Origin: Ideonella sp.
GTDB lineage: Bacteria > Pseudomonadota > Gammaproteobacteria > Burkholderiales > Burkholderiaceae_C
Direction of reading: 5' to 3'
Assembly: GCA_016721465.1 (NCBI GenBank)
Contig: JADKIA010000003.1
Coordinates: 1-64,000, forward strand
DNA length: 64,000 nt
Shown here: positions 8,668 through 17,275 of the stretch, in pieces
Layout: each line of letters begins with the position of its first letter
Position numbering within the stretch: the first letter of the stretch is position 1
Translations under genes and position numbers: made by a program
Notes under the pieces: model-generated
Seen by the model: the letters and a program-made list of their open reading frames with translations, nothing else
Database searches by the model: none
Told to the model about the DNA's origin: nothing

Positions 8668-9333
8668 AGCACCTAGTACATACCGTTGGAATCTCAGACC
8701 CAGCATGGTTATGCCTAAGGAGTGGTTGTAGTAGCCAGCTTTTCGAAGCGCTGGATCCGAAAACTTTACAACCAACTCTGCTGCCTGAAGTTCGCTTAGC
8801 AAGCCCATGAGCAATTCGGCCGACATATCGGGCGAAGCTCCATGAATCTCTTCGAAGGCAATCGGAAGCGGCTCAGAGTCTTCCTCGATCGGAGTGTGAA
8901 TTCTGCCAAGTACGGTCCGTAGCGATGTCGCAAAGACTCGTAACGCTCCAGAGGACAAATGTTCAAGAACGCGCGCAAAATGGTCAAGTTCAGCATAAGG
9001 CAGTTTGCTGGGATCTGAAGACGCTAGCAGCAGATTTGCAAGTAGTTCAATAATTGCCCGGGAGCGTTGTTCATTGTGCGATCGGACTAGGGTGAGGTAG
9101 CAGGTCTTGAACAGTTCTGAGAACTGTTCCTTATCAACCTGATCAATGTCCAGCCTGCTTTCAAGTTCGTCGAGACGACTCGCAAGAAGATGAGTTGCCT
9201 TCTCGACCTGAACTAGTGTGGACTGGGGGACATAGTCGCCAATGAGGCTGGCAATGCTGCCGCCAACAACTGGAACTGCGTTTAGCGCGGCCTTTGTGGC
9301 TGCGAGAAGATGGTCTTTGGGCTGCAGTCTCAT
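8662..9333 (-). CDS. Helical protein of unknown function
   Basis: 223 residues. The N-terminal segment LNAVPVVGGSIASLIGDYVP (about 18-37) is glycine-rich and hydrophobic, resembling membrane-inserting or pore-type N-termini. The rest is helical, with a possible coiled coil around LLASRLDELESRLD (49-62). I do not recognise a family. It is larger than most single-gene cassettes here. The stop lies in R''. Confidence 0.72.
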   Translation of the reverse strand: MRLQPKDHLLAATKAALNAVPVVGGSIASLIGDYVPQSTLVQVEKATHLLASRLDELESRLDIDQVDKEQFSELFKTCYLTLVRSHNEQRSRAIIELLANLLLASSDPSKLPYAELDHFARVLEHLSSGALRVFATSLRTVLGRIHTPIEEDSEPLPIAFEEIHGASPDMSAELLMGLLSELQAAELVVKFSDPALRKAGYYNHSLGITMLGLRFQRYVLGAA

Positions 9334-9384
9334 CTTTTCATTGGGTCTGTGAATATCCGCGTGCAGTCAGCGAAACCTCGTGCT

Positions 9385-9510
9385 GCCTAACGTTCGAGCT
9401 AACTCGCCCCCGGCGGTGTGTGGCCTGGGCCGCGAGGCCGATGATAAACAGCGCGGCCTCGCGGCCCAGGCCGCACGCCGCTGGGGGTCGAGTTGAGCGA
9501 GGGGTTAGGC
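9385..9510 (-). other. attC site, family B (126 nt)
   Basis: Stem GGCCTGGGCCGCGAGGC with apical GATGATAAACAG, near-identical to the site at 3709. Belongs to the 9530 GNAT. Confidence 0.92.
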
Positions 9511-9529
9511 GGCACTCGGCGCACCCAAA

Positions 9530-10075
9530 CTACACGAGTGAACGACGTACCACGACGAGCCCGTCTTCCTGCTCCTTGACGACCGAGAAGCCAGCCGACA
9601 GGTAAAGCGTCATCGGACCAAAGTGGTTGTCGGCATCTGACGTGGCGTCGCGCGACGGACTGGCCTCGGCTACCCGAAGCCCCTGCTCCCGCAACATGGC
9701 GCAAGCTTCTTCCAAGAGTGCGCGGGCAACACCGGTTCGCCGATGCTCACGGTCGACCACGAAGCAAGTGATTTGACCAACGTACTCGGCATCGGGAACC
9801 GGCTCATCTGCGAACGATTCGAGCAACAACCTCGGAGCGGCGTTGCACCAGCCCACCACCTGCCCATTGCGGTATGCGAGCAGGCCTTGCATGCGCTTGC
9901 AAGCGATGCGATCGCAGGCTGCGAGGCGATTCTCCTCCGCTGTGCGAGCGCTCCACTTGACCACGGAGTGATCGACGTACAGAAACTGGCAATAGCAGGA
10001 CTTCCACTTGGGGTTGTCGGCAAATGCTGCACCCTCGAAGTACTGAAGGAAGTCTTCCTGCAGTACAGGTGCCAA
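9530..10075 (-). CDS. GNAT-family N-acetyltransferase
   Basis: 181 residues. The GNAT core is recognisable as YVGQITCFVVDREHRRTGVARALLEEA (split at about 98-124), with the acetyl-CoA loop HRRTGVARALL and a late MTLYLSAGFSVV. The N-terminal third, with KSCYCQF and ENRLAACDRI, looks like the acetyltransferase group found next to stress genes. The start is TTG; no ATG or GTG lies in frame upstream before the attC. Substrate unknown. Confidence 0.82.
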   Translation of the reverse strand: MAPVLQEDFLQYFEGAAFADNPKWKSCYCQFLYVDHSVVKWSARTAEENRLAACDRIACKRMQGLLAYRNGQVVGWCNAAPRLLLESFADEPVPDAEYVGQITCFVVDREHRRTGVARALLEEACAMLREQGLRVAEASPSRDATSDADNHFGPMTLYLSAGFSVVKEQEDGLVVVRRSLV

Positions 10076-10124
10076 GCGGCGGATCGTGAGGCTGTTGGGT
10101 GCTATGCGGGGTGTTTCGTGTGCC

Positions 10125-10253
10125 GCCTAACGTTCGAGCTAAGCGGGCGACAGCGGCAGGACGCCAGGCCCGGGCCGGTGAAAATGTACAGAGTACCACC
10201 GGCCCGGGCCTGGTGGCTTGCCGTTGGCGCTCCGCTTGAGCGAGGGGTTAGGC
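10125..10253 (-). other. attC site, family C (129 nt)
   Basis: Stem GGCCGGTG / CACCGGCC around AAATGTACAGAGTACC. Belongs to the 10286 gene. Confidence 0.92.
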
Positions 10254-10285
10254 CTCACTCGCGATGCTTTCAACTCGCCTGCTGG

Positions 10286-10684
10286 CTACTTGCGCCTGAG
10301 ATTGGCGATAACCATGCAAACTTCGTGAGACGGGCCGCTGAAGAGCTTGATGGACTCAAGCTGAAGGGTCGCGTTCATGGCCTTGGCGAAGCACATTGCA
10401 GAGAAGACGTTTGATCCCACAAAGCATTGAGCGTACTCCGGGCTGAGCCCATTCTGGCTTAGTCCGGCTCGCTCTCGATCGGTGAAAAGGTCATGCACAC
10501 GAAGATCCTGTGCGTGGGAGAAATAGAGCTTCCATTGCCTTCCGATCTCTTCCGCGCTGACGCTCACAGTGCGACAACGACTGGGTTCGACCTTGTCTGG
10601 CAGGTTCGCGGGAATGTCTTCTGCTCGCACAAGTGATGGAATCATGAGCGCGAGACACAGTGTGAGTTTTAGATGTGCTGACAT
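10286..10684 (-). CDS. Small exported protein of unknown function
   Basis: 132 residues with a Sec signal peptide: basic start MSAHLK, hydrophobic LTLCLALMIPSLV, and a probable cleavage after VRA (about 21). The mature part has four cysteines (SRCRTV, QCFVG, AMCFAK, EVCMV), suggesting disulphides in the periplasm. No family recognised. The start is 17 nt from the attC core. Confidence 0.75.
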   Translation of the reverse strand: MSAHLKLTLCLALMIPSLVRAEDIPANLPDKVEPSRCRTVSVSAEEIGRQWKLYFSHAQDLRVHDLFTDRERAGLSQNGLSPEYAQCFVGSNVFSAMCFAKAMNATLQLESIKLFSGPSHEVCMVIANLRRK

Positions 10685-10701
10685 CGGAAGCGTGTTGTGA
10701 G

Positions 10702-10833
10702 GCCTAACGTTCGAGCTAACTCGCCCGCGGCGGCGTGGCGCGTAAGGCCGGCAACGGAAAATGGAGCAAGGCTACACCGTTGCCGGCCTTACGCGCCATG
10801 CCGCTGGGGGTCGAGTTGAGCGAGGGGTTAGGC
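10702..10833 (-). other. attC site, family B (132 nt)
   Basis: Variant apical part GGAAAATGGAGCAAGGCTAC between stem arms GGCCGGCAACGG / CCGTTGCCGGCC. Belongs to the 10841 gene. Confidence 0.92.
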
Positions 10834-10840
10834 AGCGCCT

Positions 10841-11320
10841 TCAGGCCGTGCGTGCCATGGCCTGCTGGAACTGGACTTCTGTTGCTGACCAGGCCTGGCC
10901 AAAGCCGCCCACGAATCGCAGCGCTCTGGGCCTGATGAGAAAGATCGAGAAGTCCCCAAAGCCGAACATAGGCTCTGAAGACGGGTGTTTGTCCAGGAAT
11001 TTCTCCCTTGCAGCTTGGTACCCGTCATCGTTTTCGGTGCACCGTGAGGCACTGCCCGAGATTGAGGCGCGGGGTCGCGCCTGGGCCAAGGCGCTCTCGT
11101 TCTGCTCGGCGAGCACCATGAGGCTGACCCCAGCGTGGCGTTCCATGTCTTTGGTGTGAGTCGCCAAGCGGCTGACATGGACCACGAAGATGCCGGTCCC
11201 CGGCAGAAGTGCGTATGGAACCATTGAAACTGCAGGTTCCCCATTGTGGAGAGTACCCAGCGATGCGACCTGACCATGCAGCAACAACTCGCGAAGCGCG
11301 CTTGCTTGTGTTGTGTCCAT
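10841..11320 (-). CDS. HugZ/pyridoxamine-oxidase-like split-barrel protein
   Basis: 159 residues with the FMN-binding split beta-barrel pattern: VASLGTLHNGEPAVSMVPYAL at the N-terminus (split at about 18-38), HVSRLATHTKDMERHAGVSLMV, and FGFGDFSIFLIRPRALRFVGGFGQA at the end. The last segment resembles HugZ/HutZ-type heme-utilisation proteins (GFG), so a flavin- or heme-linked redox role is likely. It could equally be a general stress pyridoxamine 5'-phosphate oxidase relative. ATG lies 34 nt after the attC core. Confidence 0.83.
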   Translation of the reverse strand: MDTTQASALRELLLHGQVASLGTLHNGEPAVSMVPYALLPGTGIFVVHVSRLATHTKDMERHAGVSLMVLAEQNESALAQARPRASISGSASRCTENDDGYQAAREKFLDKHPSSEPMFGFGDFSIFLIRPRALRFVGGFGQAWSATEVQFQQAMARTA

Positions 11321-11354
11321 TGCTATCTCGTTGTGCGCTGAGGCTGTATGCGCT

Positions 11355-11486
11355 GCCTAACGTTCGAGCTAACTCGCCCCCGGCGGCGTGGCGCGTAAGG
11401 CCGGCAACGGAAAATGGAGCAAGGCTACACCGTTGCCGGCCTTACGCGCCATGCCGCTGGGGGTCGAGTTGAGCGAGGGGTTAGGC
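11355..11486 (-). other. attC site, family B (132 nt)
   Basis: Almost identical to the site at 10702. R'' ends the 11481 gene. Confidence 0.92.
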
Positions 11487-11912
11487 GACGCCTTCTTGCC
11501 CATGACGACGGTGGAGTTCGGTTAGTGAACTCGAAACCAATTTCTCCAGCACGGCTTGGTCCAAGTCTTCGAGGCGCTTGAAGTACAGGCAAGCCTTGCC
11601 GAACTTGTGTTTGCCCAACTTCAGGAGCAGTGTGGCCTGATCGGGACTGTCTGCTACGAGGTAGATCACCAACTCTTTGCCACGTACCGCGAAGCCCGTG
11701 GCGCATGACTCACCGAACTTGCCGCTCGCCAGTTTGTAGCGATAGGAGCCAAACCCCACGATGCTGGGTCCCCACATGCGCGGGTGCTCGCCGGTGACTC
11801 TAGAGAGTAGGGCAATCAACGTCCTGCAGTCCGCAATCTGCTCAGCAGACCCACGGGACGCCAGATAGTCCTCGACGCTGGCTTCGGTGGGCTTGGTCTT
11901 GGGTTCTGCCAC
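11481..11912 (-). CDS. DUF1801 (YdhG-like) protein
   Basis: 143 residues from GTG (VAEPKTKPTEASVEDYL), about 30 nt after the attC core. DUF1801 features: VEDYLASRGS, the helix ADCRTLIALLSRVTGEHPRMWG, then IVGFGSYRY and KFGKACLYFKRLEDLD near the end. The family adopts a small alpha/beta fold; its function is unknown, and it is often listed with iron-related YdhG. A second, more distant DUF1801 cassette lies at 52400-52852. Confidence 0.83.
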   Translation of the reverse strand: MAEPKTKPTEASVEDYLASRGSAEQIADCRTLIALLSRVTGEHPRMWGPSIVGFGSYRYKLASGKFGESCATGFAVRGKELVIYLVADSPDQATLLLKLGKHKFGKACLYFKRLEDLDQAVLEKLVSSSLTELHRRHGQEGVA

Positions 11913-11942
11913 GAGTCCGCACTCCCTTGGGTGAATTGCGTC

Positions 11943-12071
11943 GCCTAACGTTCGAGCTAACTCGCCCCCGGCGGCGTGGCGCCAAGGGCCGGACGGCGAC
12001 AATGTACCGCGTACCGCCGTCCGGCCCTTGGTGGCACGCCGCCGGGGGTCGAGTTGAGCGAGGGGTTAGGC
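11943..12071 (-). other. attC site, family B (129 nt)
   Basis: Apical AATGTACCGCGTACC. Belongs to the IS-interrupted AP2-HNH cassette. Confidence 0.92.
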
Positions 12072-12574
12072 GTCATTCGCGGAAGCGCTGCTCGCGGTGG
12101 AATTTGAGATATCGCTCCATCTCGGCTGTTACAGCACCGATGGTCTCGTTGCCTGAAATTCCAAGTGCTTCCGCATCTCTCACGAGCAACGAAGAAATCT
12201 GAATTCGTCCCAAATGGTCAAAGGTGATGTAGCCAGCATCGAAGGCCTTGTCGTAGATGGGCGAGAGGGCGAGTCCATTGCTTGGATCCAGTCGTTCTTC
12301 ATCAGTGCAGACGCTCCACGGCTTGATGTGGCCTGCAGTCAAGAAGACAGTGGCGCCTGTTACTAGGCAGCGATCCCCGCACCGGGCGAGTACCATCTTT
12401 CTAAATCTCTGTTGGCCAATGCGGCGTGCGAGGAATTGGCTCTTTTCCGTCGCGGAAAGTAGTGGATTGTTTAGAGTAGAGAGGAAGAAGAATAAATCAT
12501 CTTGATCGACCAGAGTGGTAACGTACTCGTCTATAAATTCGAGATCCTGCAGATGTGCGGCGACCTGCTCTCTC

Positions 12575-14219
12575 AGTCTTTTCCAAACGAGGTATGAGCC
12601 TGGAGAGGCCTGACCTCGGGGACGCGTGGAGCGTCGATCCGTTGTAGACCGAGACAGTGTATTGGGGTCCTGCTCTTTGGATTCGTACCACCGTGGTCGA
12701 AGGCTGTGGGCATGTGGTCGAAGGTGCGGGCGGTGGGCAACGCACGGCGTTGTCCACGGACCGTGCCGGTGCGCGCGAGCGCATCGTCCACATGTCCACA
12801 GCCTCCCCCCTTGGCGCGCCGCAGGGAGTTCAGCCGGTTCGTGGCGGTACCCGTTTGAACAGCGCCTGCCGCGCCTGCTTGAGTTCCTCGCCAGCCTGCA
12901 CGTCGGTCAGCGCCGTGGCCAGTGCCTGCAGATGTTCGAGCGTGATCCCTCGCGCATGAACGTGTGTGCCTCAGGCAGGCTGGCCAGCTTGTCCAGCGGC
13001 GTCATCGCATCCTTGGCTCGGTACACGCGCTTGATGCGCCCGGGCTTCTTCGGATCCGGCTTGTCGGTCGAGAACAGGCACGGCCGGTGGAAGTTCAGGA
13101 ACGGGTTAAGGTACTCGGCGCAGAAGGTGTTGAAGCGCCCGGCGTGACGTTGCGGGATGTGCTCGTAGCCGAAGACGCGGCGCACAACGGCGCCGTTCTT
13201 GGTCTCGGCCAGGCCGTTGTCGTTGCTGCGCCGCGGTCGGCTGCGTGTGAACTCGATACGCAGCTTCTCCAGCATGGCGGCGACCCGATGGTTGACGTAC
13301 TCGCTGCCGTTGTCGGCGTGGAAGCCCAGGATCAGGAACGGGAACTGCGCGAGCATCTGCTCGATGACGGGCAGCAGGTGCGCCTCGAGATCGTCTGCAC
13401 GGTGGCCACCACCTGCCACTGGGTGACGCAGTCCACCGCGTTGATGTGGTACAGGCCCTTGGTGCCGTCCCAGTCGCCCTGGTGAACGCTGTCGATGCGC
13501 ACGAAGCCCGGACGGCCCTCGGGGCCGGCGCCTTGCGCACACCGATCGTCACGGCCTTGGTCGGGCGCGTCTTGGTCAGCACGACGCGCTGGGCGCGGTA
13601 GCCGACGCTGGCGCGCAGGTTGTACAGGTGGGCCACCGAGATCGAACCCAGTCGCTCGAAGCGCCCATCGGCGAAGACATCGCGCTGGCGGCGCAGCACG
13701 CAGGCCGTGGCCGGTCCCGACAGGGTACCCATGGCCCGGTCCACCTCGGCCAACAGCACCACGTCGGCGCCCGTGTAGCGGCGCGCGAAGGCATGCTGCG
13801 GGCGGCGATAGTTCTTGACCAGGGGCTTGCCGCCGGTCCAGCGCGAAACCAGCCGCGTGAGCTGGGCGCGGCTGTAGCCGCTCAGGCGCTGCAAATACGC
13901 CAGCACCACGCCGCGCTCGGCCCGCTGCAGCTGGCGGTACCCAAAGCGCTGCAGCACCTGTTCGATCCAGGCGTAGCGGCCCTCGTCGTCATCGGCGCTG
14001 CGGAACTCCAGCGCCTGCGTACCGGCCACCACCTGGCGCGCCTGTTCCAGGGTGCCCCCAGGCCTCGTTCATGTCGATCACCATCGGTTCGATGATCGAC
14101 ACCCCTCGCATGGAGGCTCCCAGCGAGCCATCCAGCCGCCCGGCCCAGAAACCCTCCAGGCTCATTCCTCACTGGAATCTCGCGCCCGGCTCCAGGCTCA
14201 TACCTCGTTGGACAAGACT
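12575..14219 (-). mobile_element. IS element with rve-type transposase (1645 bp), inside the AP2-HNH gene
   Basis: Ends AGTCTTTTCC... and ...GGACAAGACT are inverted repeats. They continue as GAGGTATGAGCCTGGAG at 12589-12605 and its complement at 14190-14206. A second internal copy of that unit (CTCCAGGCTCATTCCTC) is at 14154-14170. Both sides are flanked by CTCTC (12570-12574 and 14220-14224), a 5-bp target duplication. Multiple terminal repeat units and a 5-bp duplication are features I associate with rve/Mu-like transposases; exact family not assigned. Confidence 0.85.
12830..14111 (-). pseudogene. Degenerate rve (DDE) transposase
   Basis: The transposase can be followed from MRGVSIIEP (near 14111) through YAWIEQVLQRFGYRQLQRAER, a HTH-like LSGYSRAQLTRLV, then the rve core FHADNGSEYVNH (D) and RRSNDNGLAETKNG (E). 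It ends with LPEAHTFMREG and a final segment near 12830. The frame changes at least four times (around 14060, 13520, 13400 and 12950), so no functional protein is possible. Family: integrase-core transposase, IS481-like in overall feel; uncertain. Confidence 0.82.
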
Positions 14220-14715
14220 CTCTCTGTTGGGTCGATTTGAGTTCGTCATAGACTCGGCGGACAAAGTCCATTCGCCAGCGCAGTGCAGCGAGTAGTGCCT
14301 GCTTCTCGCCCAACGCTCTAATGGAGAAGCCTTTTTGGTCGTTGACGCCGTCTTCGCGCTTGTAGTTTGCAATCCAGACTTTTTCAGGCGCTCCCTTGTC
14401 TTTTCTCTGAACAACCTCCCTCGCAACGCCAATAATCCCCGAGTTGTTTCTTGGGGAAATCTTGAGTTGAATTGGGAGTGGCTTTATGTAGAACCGTCCG
14501 TCAGGCTCAATGACCCCGAGGTCTGAGGCGGCGCGGAAGAACGCATCCCGATGCGCGCAGGCAGCCGCCAGAGACGCCTCCATCGAGCCGTAGTCCTTAT
14601 CGTAGAAGGTGCGGCTCTCTTTGATCGGGTCATGCTCGTATTGAAACTGCCAGAAGCGCTCGCGTTCACGGCGCTTGAGGTAGCGACGATTGACTGGAAG
14701 GGTGTCGTTCATGAC

Positions 14716-14844
14716 GCATAACGTTCGAGCTAAGCGGGCGACGACGGCAGGACGCCAGGCCCGGGCTGGCGAAAATGTACCGTGTACCGCCAGACCGGGC
14801 CTGGTGGCCTGCCGTTGGCGCTCCGCTTGAGCGAGGGGTTAGAC
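14716..14844 (-). other. attC site, family C, with atypical GCATAAC core (129 nt)
   Basis: The left core is GCATAAC instead of GCCTAAC; the right core is GTTAGAC. Belongs to the 14846 gene. Confidence 0.87.
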
Positions 14845-14845
14845 C

Positions 14846-15619
14846 TCACTCGCGCTCAATGTTGCGAAGCTCCGACAACATGCTCAGACCCATTGAAAGT
14901 GCTTCGTGGGCAGAACCCTGGGGAACGAATTGGCCGTGGATCGCTGCGTTGCAGATGCGAAGAACGTAGTCAAAGGACTTGGAAAGTCCCTCGTACCGCG
15001 GGTACAGACGCGCAAACTGGGTGAAGAGAGACCTTGCGGACAGGAATCGAGGCTCGTGATCAGGAGTTGGCGCAAGATCTTGGCGCTTTCCGAGCACTCG
15101 TCTGAGCTCGCGCTCCAACTGCATGCGAAGCTTGGCGAGTGCGTAGCTAAGGTCGTTCGCCTCTGCTTCCAGGAACTCGTCAATCTGACTTTCAAGCTCA
15201 GACTTCGGGGGCTGATGCTTCAAGGTCGCATCCAAGTCCTCACGTGCTTCGGTGGCCTCGGCTCTACCCGGTAGGTTGACGGTGATGTTCTGGCTTACGG
15301 TGTTGCTGATAGCGGAGACAAGGCTTGTGTACGCAGACAGGGTTGCGCGAGTTTCTTCCTTGAACTGCTTCACGTCCTCTTTGATCTCTTTGACCTTGGC
15401 TTCGTACTCAAAGAGTTGGCCAAGCTTCAAGCGCTTGGCCTCCGGCAACATGAACATGAAAAGCGCGAGCGCGAGGTAGGTGCCAGCTGTTGCGTCGAGG
15501 TCCTTGACTGGCGGAATACCAACGCGGAGGAAGAACGCATACACAAAGAACGCTGCGATGACGTAGCAGATCGTCGGGAAGACGTTTGCAGCGAGAAGTG
15601 TTTTCACCGAGGACCACAT
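14846..15619 (-). CDS. Membrane-anchored coiled-coil protein with HEPN-like C-terminus
   Basis: 257 residues. Two N-terminal transmembrane helices (about 8-32 and 44-60) are followed by a long coiled coil (KVKEIKEDVKQFKEETRATL, 74-93). The helical C-terminal domain carries RICNAAIHGQF at about 228-238, an R-x6-H pattern like HEPN or DUF4145-type domains. A membrane-tethered RNase or effector role is therefore possible, but the HEPN call rests on one motif. Start 17 nt from the attC core. Confidence 0.7.
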   Translation of the reverse strand: MWSSVKTLLAANVFPTICYVIAAFFVYAFFLRVGIPPVKDLDATAGTYLALALFMFMLPEAKRLKLGQLFEYEAKVKEIKEDVKQFKEETRATLSAYTSLVSAISNTVSQNITVNLPGRAEATEAREDLDATLKHQPPKSELESQIDEFLEAEANDLSYALAKLRMQLERELRRVLGKRQDLAPTPDHEPRFLSARSLFTQFARLYPRYEGLSKSFDYVLRICNAAIHGQFVPQGSAHEALSMGLSMLSELRNIERE

Positions 15620-15635
15620 GAGTTGGTATTGTGAG

Positions 15636-15762
15636 GTCTAACGTTTGAGCTGAGCGCGCCGCCGCCGGCATGGCGCTTGGGCCGCGAGGTGCATGCTAAC
15701 GCTGGGCGCCTCGCGGCCCAAGCGCCATGCCGGTGGAGGTCCGCTCGAGCGAAGGGTTAGGC
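15636..15762 (-). other. attC site, distinct type (127 nt)
   Basis: Left core GTCTAAC, arm GTTTGAGCTGAGCGCGCC; right arm CGCTCGAGCGAAGG. Belongs to the 15764 gene. Confidence 0.88.
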
Positions 15763-15763
15763 G

Positions 15764-16444
15764 TCACTTCGTGCCGGCGGCGACAACCGCCTGCAGAAGC
15801 TCAGTGGCCTTGTGAATGATTGGCGCGGCCATCTGCTCGCGCTGCATGACGGAGAGAGGACCTTCGCCGAAGTACAAGCCGTCGGAGACAAGGAAGGTCA
15901 GTCGGACGTTTCCGCGGGTAGGAGGGGCGCGCCGCGCCTCCTTCCATGGGCCAATGGCATTTACGACAGGCTGGGACGCCGCGAGAAGGCCTTCAACGAG
16001 CGGCATGAAAGATGTGACTCCTTCAACCACAGCGATCTTTCCGCTCTGATTGACGTACCGAACACCTCCCTCTGAGTACGCGGCCAGCGCATCCAGGCCG
16101 CCGGCAAGCGGGACTTCTACGATGACGCCGAGCAGTTGCTTTGAAGGGACCGAGTGGCCGGACTGACGCAACTGCTGATAGGCCAGGTAGCGGACTCGCC
16201 CCTCCTGCCCGCGATCTGCCGCCATAGTTTGCAGTGCTTGGATATCTGGTGGGCTAGAAGCGAGTGTGGCCTGCCATGAAGCTGGCTGATCGCCTGGCTT
16301 GGCAAGGAAGGCTGCCGCGTCGTCGCAGAACAAGAGGTTGTAGATAGCGTTCGCCGCCTCCGATGAGTAAGGCGAGTAAGGAGGAGCGGCTGTTGCGGCT
16401 GTCGCAGAAACAAGACCGAGGGTGGCGAGAACCTTGCGAAGCAT
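15764..16444 (-). CDS. Exported protein of unknown function
   Basis: 226 residues with a signal peptide (MLRKVLATLGLVSATAATAA, cleavage near 20). The mature region begins PPYSPYSSEAANAIYNLLFC and contains GVIVEVPLAGGLDALAAYSE and GGVRYVNQSGKIAVVEG, a beta-rich pattern seen in a family of secreted proteins of unknown role. The ATG is 6 nt from the attC core. The longer open frame upstream is translated attC. Confidence 0.75.
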   Translation of the reverse strand: MLRKVLATLGLVSATAATAAPPYSPYSSEAANAIYNLLFCDDAAAFLAKPGDQPASWQATLASSPPDIQALQTMAADRGQEGRVRYLAYQQLRQSGHSVPSKQLLGVIVEVPLAGGLDALAAYSEGGVRYVNQSGKIAVVEGVTSFMPLVEGLLAASQPVVNAIGPWKEARRAPPTRGNVRLTFLVSDGLYFGEGPLSVMQREQMAAPIIHKATELLQAVVAAGTK

Positions 16445-16449
16445 GTGAC

Positions 16450-16578
16450 GCCTAACGTTCGAGCTAAGCGGGTGACAACGGCAGGACGCCAGGCCCGGGC
16501 TGGCGAAAATGTACCGCGTACCGCCAGACCGGGCCTGGTGGCCTGCCGTTGGCGCTCCGCTTGAGCGAGGGGTTAGGC
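16450..16578 (-). other. attC site, family C (129 nt)
   Basis: Left arm has GGGTGACAACGG. R'' provides the brnA stop. Confidence 0.92.
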
Positions 16579-16887
16579 CGACGCGTCGCGAAACGCACGC
16601 AGGACCGCATTGATTCTGGTTTGATAGCCAGTGCCCTGAGACTTGAACCACTCAAGCACATCTTGATCGACTCGCAAGGAAACGAGTGACTTCGACGGGG
16701 CAGGTTGCAGACCCTTACGGACGATGCCGCGGACGATGTGCTTGACATCGGCTTCCGGGTGTTCGGCAGTAGGAGTGCCGGCCTTCGCAGGGTCTGCGAG
16801 GCGCGCCCAGTCAGTCTTGGACTTGGTTGAAGTAGATGTTTGCTTCACGCTTCGTTGCTTTGCGGAAGGAGATGACGCGGATTTCAT
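16573..16887 (-). CDS. brnA: BrnA-family antitoxin
   Basis: 104 residues. The C-terminal half is the DUF4415/BrnA ribbon-helix-helix: KSLVSLRVDQDVLEWFKSQG followed by GYQTRINAVLRAFRDA. The N-terminal half is low-complexity and Lys/Ser/Thr-rich. BrnA neutralises BrnT and represses its own operon through the RHH domain. The start overlaps the brnT 3' end by 77 bp, the usual toxin-first order of this system. The final TAA is in R''. Confidence 0.88.
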   Translation of the reverse strand: MKSASSPSAKQRSVKQTSTSTKSKTDWARLADPAKAGTPTAEHPEADVKHIVRGIVRKGLQPAPSKSLVSLRVDQDVLEWFKSQGTGYQTRINAVLRAFRDASA

Positions 16888-17086
16888 CTTCAGACTCCGT
16901 GTGAACTATCGAAACCGGGACACCGGCCAGTAGGCCAAGTGTCTCGAACCTCTGTTCCCCATAGTCGAATCGTGCATCTTCAAAGGTGTAGGTCGCGCCT
17001 TCGAAGACGCGTGGCGCGTCGATGAAGTCAAGGCCGTGATCTTTGAGGTTGATGGCGCGCTTGCGCTCTGACCATGTGAACCGCAT
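16811..17086 (-). CDS. brnT: BrnT-family ribonuclease toxin
   Basis: 91 residues, the normal BrnT length. Family features are visible in order: FTWSERKRAINLKDHGLDF at the N-terminus, APRVFEG, then ARFDYGEQRFETLGLLAGVPVSIVHTE (split at about 38-64), IRVISFRKATKREANIYF at the end. BrnT is a RelE-fold RNase that halts translation when BrnA is degraded. Toxin-antitoxin cassettes are thought to stabilise long arrays. It has its own promoter/operator-like sequence just upstream (17093-17121). Confidence 0.92.
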   Translation of the reverse strand: MRFTWSERKRAINLKDHGLDFIDAPRVFEGATYTFEDARFDYGEQRFETLGLLAGVPVSIVHTESEDEIRVISFRKATKREANIYFNQVQD

Positions 17087-17092
17087 GTGCGT

Positions 17093-17121
17093 AGTGTAGC
17101 TACAAGGAGCAGCTACGGCAA
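17093..17121 (-). promoter_or_regulatory. Candidate brnTA promoter and operator
   Basis: On the minus strand TTGCCG, a 17-nt spacer and TACACT form a plausible sigma-70 promoter ending 6 nt before the brnT ATG. The spacer and -10 overlap an inverted repeat GTAGCT/AGCTAC (9-nt gap, plus-strand 17096-17116), a fitting binding site for the RHH antitoxin BrnA. Predicted transcription would be nearly leaderless. Confidence 0.4.
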
Positions 17122-17141
17122 GGGAAGGTGGTTCCTCGGCG

Positions 17142-17270
17142 GCCTAACGTTCGAGCTAACCGGACCACGGAGGCAGGACGCCGGGCCGGCAGAGCCGAGG
17201 ATACCAATGCCGGCTCTGCCGGCCCGGCGGCCTGCCGTAGTGGGTCCGGTGGTTGAGCGAGGGGTTAGGG
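17142..17270 (-). other. attC site, family G, with GTTAGGG core (129 nt)
   Basis: Left arm GTTCGAGCTAACCGGACC. The right core reads GTTAGGG, departing from GTTRRRY at the last base. Belongs to the 17276 lipoprotein. Confidence 0.88.
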
Positions 17271-17275
17271 CGCAT

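Larger units (their letters stand above)
12073..14712 (-). pseudogene. AP2-HNH endonuclease gene split by an IS
   Basis: The 5' part (14220-14712) begins MNDTLPVN and encodes an AP2-like DNA-binding segment (NNSGIIGVAREVV ... WIANY ... FSIRALGEKQALLAAL). The 3' part (12073-12574) encodes an HNH nuclease: RRIGQQRFRKMVLAR, CLVTG, AGHIKPWSVCTDEERLDPSNGLALSP and FDAGYITF. Removing 12575-14219 and one copy of the 5-bp duplication joins ...KSTQQRE to QVAAHLQD exactly in frame, giving one protein of about 330 residues. HNH-AP2 enzymes are typical homing- or restriction-type nucleases. As it stands the gene is broken. Its start adjoins an unusual GCATAAC core. Confidence 0.9.

Noticed and set aside
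8109..8810. Long plus-strand open frame spanning an attC and the 8662 gene
   Set aside because: It crosses two cassettes and is antisense to a better-supported gene; a product of high GC.
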